A DNA stretch of 64,000 nucleotides, taken from the NCBI GenBank assembly GCA_037447655.1, contig JBBHKE010003022.1, forward strand, positions 36,090 to 100,089, in the 5' to 3' direction. The position numbers and the translations under genes were made by a program. Shown piece after piece: positions 60,701 to 64,000 of the stretch. The notes beneath the pieces are model-generated. The model ran no database searches. It saw only the letters and a list, made by a program, of their open reading frames with translations, and was not told the origin of the DNA. Source of the stretch: Zygnema cylindricum. Its lineage: Eukaryota; Streptophyta; Zygnematophyceae; Zygnematales; Zygnemataceae. Numbering within the stretch: position 1 is the first letter of the stretch; each line of letters begins with the position of its first letter.

Positions 60701-63449
60701 TATCGAGCTTTTTTTTTAACTCAAAATCAAAAAATATTGCTAGGAAGGTTGGAGGGAGGGAGGGAGGAGGGAGGAGGAGGAGGAGGAGGGAGGATGGAGG
60801 GAGGGTAGGGAGGGAGGGGAGGAGGTGGGGAAGGAGGGAGGGAATTACGGGGACAACGGTTGATCTTTTGTTTTTTTCGCTTTTCGTGTCCTTTTCCTTT
60901 CCCAATGTTCTTTAGTTTTTTTGAGTTTTTCTTTCATGTTTTTTTTTTCATTTTGTATAAACAGCTTGCGGCGATTTCCGTTGCTCTCCTTCGAGCTTTA
61001 GGCTTCACCACCCGGTGGGATTCCTCTCTCTCTCTCTCCCTCTCTTCCCCTCTTTCTCTCTCTGCCTCCCTCTTTCTCTCCCCGCCTTTCTCCTCCCCTC
61101 TCCCTCTTTCTCTCCCTCCAAATTTATAGTGGATAACCTTTCTTCTCCTTTGTCGAAAAATTTGTTTCGTTATTGTTAATGGATAACTTATTTAATTTAA
61201 TCGATAATTCATTTGTTAAAACAGTTTAGCCGATAATTTGTTTGATTTCATTGACAATTCAATCGATAAAACAGTTTGATCAATAATTTATTTGTATAGT
61301 TATTAAAAGTAGTCTAATTGATAATATAAGTTCTTGACTAAAGTTTTGACCAGATTATCAATCAAATAATTGACTGAATTATCGACTAAATTATTGACTA
61401 AATTATTGATTAAATGATTGAGTAAATTACCGACTGAAGTATTGGCAAAATTATCATTGTTAATTCAGAACCGACTAAATTTCTGACTAAATCATTGACG
61501 AAGTTATTGACTAAGTAAGTTATTGACTTAATTCTTGAGTTGTCGACTAAATTATCGACTAAATCGTTGATTAAATTATCGCCTAAATTATTGAGTTATC
61601 GACTAAACCGTCGACTAAATGATTGACTACATTATGGATTGATGATCCAGGTATGTCTCAGTATTCGACGCCGCGTCACTTTGATCGGATGTAGAATCAA
61701 TTGTTATTAAGTTATCGACTAAAATACTGACTAAATCACTGGCCAAATTCACTAAATTCTCGACTAAATTTTTGACTGAACTCTTGAGTTATGGACTAAA
61801 TTATTGATCAAATTGTGGATTGATGTTCCAGATATGTCTCCATAGTGGATGTCGCATTACTGAGACTGAACGTAGTTTATCGACTAAATTGTTGACTAAA
61901 GTATTGATTGATGGTCCAGGTATGTCTCCATACTGGACGTCACATCACTGAGACCGGACGTGGAATCAATTGCTATTAAGTTATTGACTAAAATAACTTA
62001 TATTGACTAAACTCTTGAGTTATGGACTAGATTGTTGACTAAATTATCGACTGAACTCTTGAGTTATCGGTTAAATTCTTGTCTAATTTCTTGAGTTATC
62101 GACTAAATTATTGATTAAATTATGGATTGATGTTCCAGGTATGTCTCCATATTGGACGTCGCGTCACTGAGACCGGACGCAGAATCCATGGAGGCTTCCC
62201 AGTTGTGGGATCCCGAGGAAGTTGACTTTCTTACATCTCATATTCCAATCGAATCTAGAATAACCGGAGTTAGTCTCGGGGAAGCTTTAGCAAGGTCTCT
62301 TTCTCAGAATATAGGCCCTCTCCCTCTCCCTTTCTCTGGTAAAGAAACTGTACCTCTTCCTCTCTCTCAACCTCTCTCTCTACCTCTCTCCCAATCTCTC
62401 TCTCAATCTCTCTCTCAATCTCTTTCTCAACCTCAGTCTGTCTTGTTAGGAGAGGGACAGAGTGGGGAGGGAGAAGCCATGGCTTCATGCTCGGGGAACG
62501 AGAGAAAAGGAGAGAGATCCGGAGCTTTGAGAGATAGTTTTGAAGAGGAAAATGGGAAGGTAAAAGACATAGAGTGTGAAGGTGAGGTGAAGGGAAGAGG
62601 TCGGAGAGGTCGTGGGAGAGGTAGAGCAGAGAGAGGAGCAGGTAGAGGAGTAGGGAGGGGTAGAGGTAGAAGAGGGATGGTGGGGGGAGGAGTCGAGGGA
62701 GAAACCCCCAAAAAAGACGGTGAGGGAGGTAGTAAACCAAAGGGACGTGGAGGGAGAGGGAAAAGAAGGGAAAAGGAAGGGGGGAGAGTGCTGGAGGGTG
62801 ATGAAGAGAAGGTTGGTGGAGAAGGAAGTCAAGAAATGGAAGAGACGGAGGGAGGGAGGGAGAGAAAAAGGAGGAAGGGAGACGATGAATTTGAGCTCCA
62901 ATTGGCTATGGCTGTAGCAGCTACAGCGGTTGTAGGAAAAACAAAGGATGAAAAAAAAGGTGAGAAGGGAGAGAAAAACAATGGAAAAGTTTCTGAAACT
63001 GTTATGGATGATAAGAAGACAGGAAAACATACTCTTTTGTCTTCGAAACCGGAGGAATCTGAGGGAAGCGTTGGAGGGAGGAGTGAGAGTCAATTCATTC
63101 AAGACCGATTAAACCCTTTGGGAGACCGTTTAAACCCTGTAGGAGACCGTTTAAATTCCCTAGGAAACCATATGTACGTTGGAGTTGGGCTAGGAAATGT
63201 AAAACAAAATCTGACAGGGAAAACTGGAATGAAAGGTACGGCTTGGTCAAGGAAAATATTACCGACAATGCAATGGGCAGAAGTGTTTTGTGGAGGGGAT
63301 AAGGGAGGAGGAAGGTGGGTTCCTTTGGATTGTGTAAGAGGGAAGGTAGACGAGGAGGGACAAGGAGAGGGAGGAGTGGGGGGGTGCAGGGGTTTGGTGA
63401 GATATATCGTGGCATTTGCCGGAGGAGGAGCGAAGGATGTAACGCGAAG
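54432..63449 (+). CDS. RAD4: RAD4/XPC DNA damage recognition protein (exons 1-8 or 9; 3' end beyond window)
   Basis: RAD4/XPC senses helix-distorting lesions in the nucleus and starts global nucleotide-excision repair. Plus-strand exons: 54432-54528, 54929-55035, 55533-56039, 56723-56815, (57017-57061), 57155-57247, 59327-59446, 60965-61014 and 62139-63449, then donor gtaagg. All junction phases agree. Family blocks appear in order: TLIDASRQNVEKIL, LNWEDG, MVHQSHLLCLLARG, AAMLSILPN, LKLLAKW, LERREGTGEE, LAAISVALLRALGFTTR, YVSILDVASLRPD, MQWAEVFCGGDKGGGRWVPL and VRYIVAFAGGGAKDVTRR. These cover the N-terminal region and most of the transglutaminase-like domain; the beta-hairpin domains lie past the right edge. 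The start codon is the first ATG giving phase-correct splicing to exon 2. Introns hold MITEs and long GA/CT tracts. Confidence 0.92.
54541..54800 (+). repeat. (CT)n tracts and small duplication in RAD4 intron 1
   Basis: Two CT tracts (54536-54602 and 54721-54793) are each followed by a related segment containing ttgtctattttagga. This is an internal tandem duplication of intron 1 that includes an acceptor-like ttttag. Confidence 0.75.
55533..56039 (+). CDS. RAD4: RAD4 exon 3
   Basis: 169 codons, from acceptor acatag to donor GATAAG|gtggga. Very acidic and basic-mixed, ending LNWEDGVTYPMEGSGG (the conserved WEDG block) and RRANARDK. The long charged linker before WEDG is typical of plant RAD4 but rich in repeats of Glu and Lys. 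Confidence 0.9.
56040..56600 (+). repeat. GA-rich tract with many donor-like AAGGTGAGA words (RAD4 intron 3)
   Basis: Degenerate repeats of gagataaggtgagagataag. At least five copies of GGTGAGA or AAGGTGAGA lie directly after the true donor at 56040. Confidence 0.7.
56723..56815 (+). CDS. RAD4: RAD4 exon 4
   Basis: 31 codons from ttttttttcag to CAG|gtaaat: EFARMVHQSHLLCLLARGIK then VEASCNDALLQ. This is the most conserved N-terminal RAD4 block. Confidence 0.95.
57017..57061 (+). CDS. RAD4: RAD4 small in-phase exon (uncertain or optional)
   Basis: 45 nt between acceptor cttttgcag and donor AAG|gtgaga, encoding RNLAKNVTKKCTLIK. It is phase 0 on both sides, so skipping it keeps the frame. The family normally goes straight from NDxLLQ to A-x-LLSLLP, so this is either a lineage-specific insert or an alternative exon. 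Confidence 0.5.
57155..57247 (+). CDS. RAD4: RAD4 exon AAMLSILP...LLAKW
   Basis: 31 codons from tatttttcag to AAATGG|gtgagt: AAMLSILPNVVTPSGEPENV then TAVRLKLLAKW. It matches the RAD4 region before the transglutaminase fold. Confidence 0.93.
57395..57609. mobile_element. MITE, TA-flanked CACTGTGTATTGC family, in RAD4 intron
   Basis: 215 bp. Starts CACTGTGTATTGCTATTAG and ends ctaatagcgatacacggtg, with TA on both sides. The interior is itself a long imperfect palindrome (gccacttaagacatctttta and its complement). Confidence 0.85.
57692..57923. mobile_element. MITE, CACTGCCCATCGC family, in RAD4 intron
   Basis: 232 bp. Inverted ends CACTGCCCATCGCTATTAG and ctaatagccatgggcagtg. TA is present on the right side; the left reads CA. 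Contains a CT tract at 57856-57872. Confidence 0.8.
57924..59326 (+). other. RAD4 intron, remaining part
   Basis: Includes a (TA)/(TG) microsatellite at 58820-58892 and a run of CTCACAATTACT / CTCATTTACT words at 59040-59130. No other gene is supported. Confidence 0.5.
59327..59446 (+). CDS. RAD4: RAD4 exon FSDVFKTV...LERREGTGEE
   Basis: 40 codons from ggggctcag to GAAGAG|gtgaga. It ends LHEVLERREGTGEE, the conserved L-E-x-R-E-G-T-x-E-E block just before the transglutaminase-like core. A glycine-rich run (RGGRGGE) is unusual here. Confidence 0.9.
59447..59775 (+). repeat. GA-rich tract in RAD4 intron
   Basis: Repeats of agagaagaag and gagggaggggatgggaga over about 330 bp. Long open frames on both strands here are artefacts of composition. 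Confidence 0.85.
60206..60655. mobile_element. hAT-type MITE in RAD4 intron (450 bp)
   Basis: Ends TAGTGTTGCGTATCGGC and CTCGATACACAATACTA. The flanks gtgatatc and gtgataat match at 6 of 8 positions. Contains a TATA-rich centre. Confidence 0.8.
60656..60964 (+). other. RAD4 intron segment with GGAGGGAGG tract
   Basis: GGAGG-rich tract at 60745-60845, then a T-rich run leading to the acceptor at 60964. Confidence 0.5.
60965..61014 (+). CDS. RAD4: RAD4 exon LAAISVALLRALGFTTR
   Basis: 50 nt from ataaacag to ACCCG|gtggga, phase 2 out. LAAISVALLRALGFTT matches the helix of the RAD4 transglutaminase fold, whose arginine codon is completed by the next exon. Confidence 0.93.
61320..62138 (+). repeat. 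12-bp minisatellite (TTATTGACTAAA)n with three partial copies of exon 8 start
   Basis: The intron is built of degenerate ttattgactaaa/ttatcgactaaa units. Within it lie copies of the exon 8 start with an acceptor-like ccag: 61643-61705, 61823-61879 and 61913-61975. The true site is at 62139. Confidence 0.85.
62139..63449 (+). CDS. RAD4: RAD4 exon 8: transglutaminase-like core with a large low-complexity insert
   Basis: 437 codons. It opens with YVSILDVASLRPDAESMEAS and closes with MQWAEVFCGGDKGGGRWVPL and VRYIVAFAGGGAKDVTRR, all standard RAD4 blocks. Between them are SLSQ repeats encoded by a CT tract (62310-62440), an Arg/Gly-rich stretch (RGRRGRGRGRAERGAGRGVG, about 62600-62690), a Lys/Glu-rich stretch and three DRLNPLG-type heptads (63102-63170). 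Family members also have a charged insert here, but this one is unusually repetitive. It ends at donor CGAAG|gtaagg. Confidence 0.9.
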
Positions 63450-63869
63450 GTAAGGAAATGAGAGGAAAAGAGTGAAGAGAAGGGAAAGAAAGAGGGAGAA
63501 AAGGGGAAAGAGAGAGAAAAGAGGAAATTGGAAAAGGAAGGAAGACGGGAGGAAGAGGTAAAAAAAGTCAGAGGTCGGAGGGAATCCTATGTTGAGAATG
63601 GGGATGGGGAGGGAGGTGCAGAGATAGGCTTCTGAGTTTCTGACCTTTTCCCGGTCTACAGAAAGATATATATATATATATATATAGATGTATATATGCT
63701 CGTTTAACCTGAGGCTGGTATACGAGTTGTTATTTCAACTTATTTTTGAGTTTCTCACAGCAGGACGAGGCTCAATGCCCCAAAGTCACATTATATGTAT
63801 ATACATTAAAAAAAAAATAAAAAAAAAATATTATATGTATATGTATATATATGTATATGTATATATATG

Positions 63870-63947
<78 letters not shown>

Positions 63948-64000
63948 TGTATGCATGGTGTGTATATATGTGTATATATATGTGTATGATATAAATGTAT
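63450..64000 (+). repeat. RAD4 intron start: GA-rich then (TA)n microsatellite
   Basis: GA-rich to about 63560, then AT-rich, with (TA)n at 63666-63685 and 63830-63950. No exon is seen before the window ends. Confidence 0.75.

Noticed and set aside
62270-63415. Several long minus-strand open frames opposite RAD4 exon 8 (92-205 codons)
   Set aside because: They are Ser/Pro/Leu-rich mirror images of GA-rich coding DNA and have no domain; the plus-strand RAD4 blocks explain the region.

Overview
The window looks like nuclear DNA of a streptophyte, most likely a charophyte alga or another early-diverging land-plant relative with a large, repeat-rich genome. The evidence is intron-rich genes with GT-AG splice sites, a RAD4/XPC gene whose conserved blocks resemble plant RAD4, two Ty1/copia retrotransposons (one with an initiator-methionine-tRNA primer binding site), a hAT (BED/DUF659) transposase, many short inverted-repeat elements (MITEs) and long (TA)n, (CT)n and (GA)n tracts. 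The species is not certain. There is a 10-base assembly gap at 9131-9140.

Layout. (1) 1-4294, minus strand: the N-terminal ~1,140 residues of a large, charged, serine-rich protein in three phase-consistent exons, running off the left edge; I do not recognise the family. (2) 4295-13760: no convincing gene. It holds MITEs of two main families, two GC-rich islands next to the gap, (TA)n tracts and a lysine/arginine/threonine minisatellite. (3) 13763-21235, minus: a degenerate copia element with ~1 kb LTRs, each carrying a tRNA-derived SINE-like segment. (4) 21236-24516: short inverted-repeat elements only. (5) 24517-30922, minus: a second copia element with ~540 bp LTRs, split by a MITE and broken by stops and frameshifts. 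(6) 30923-39877: low gene content, with a few possible exon relics. (7) 39878-45075, minus: a hAT transposase gene with phase-matched downstream exons. Upstream is an exon encoding valyl-tRNA synthetase sequence that would splice in phase onto the transposase exon, so this is either a chimera or a hAT insertion into a synthetase gene. (8) 45076-52469: MITEs and other repeats. (9) 52470-54427: a near-identical ~630 bp direct duplication ending just before the next gene. (10) 54432 to the right edge, plus: RAD4/XPC, the nucleotide-excision-repair damage sensor, reconstructed as eight or nine exons with matching phases and continuing past the window.

The most interesting signals are as follows. 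Three tandem copies of the start of RAD4 exon 8, with acceptor-like sites, lie in the preceding intron. The DNA just upstream of RAD4 is duplicated. The valyl-tRNA synthetase/hAT chimera is phase-matched. One MITE family has its TA target duplication shown directly by an uninterrupted relative in the same window. A tRNA-like SINE is carried in both LTRs of one copia element. No genes here form an operon or pathway together; the two or three host genes are separated by transposon-derived DNA.
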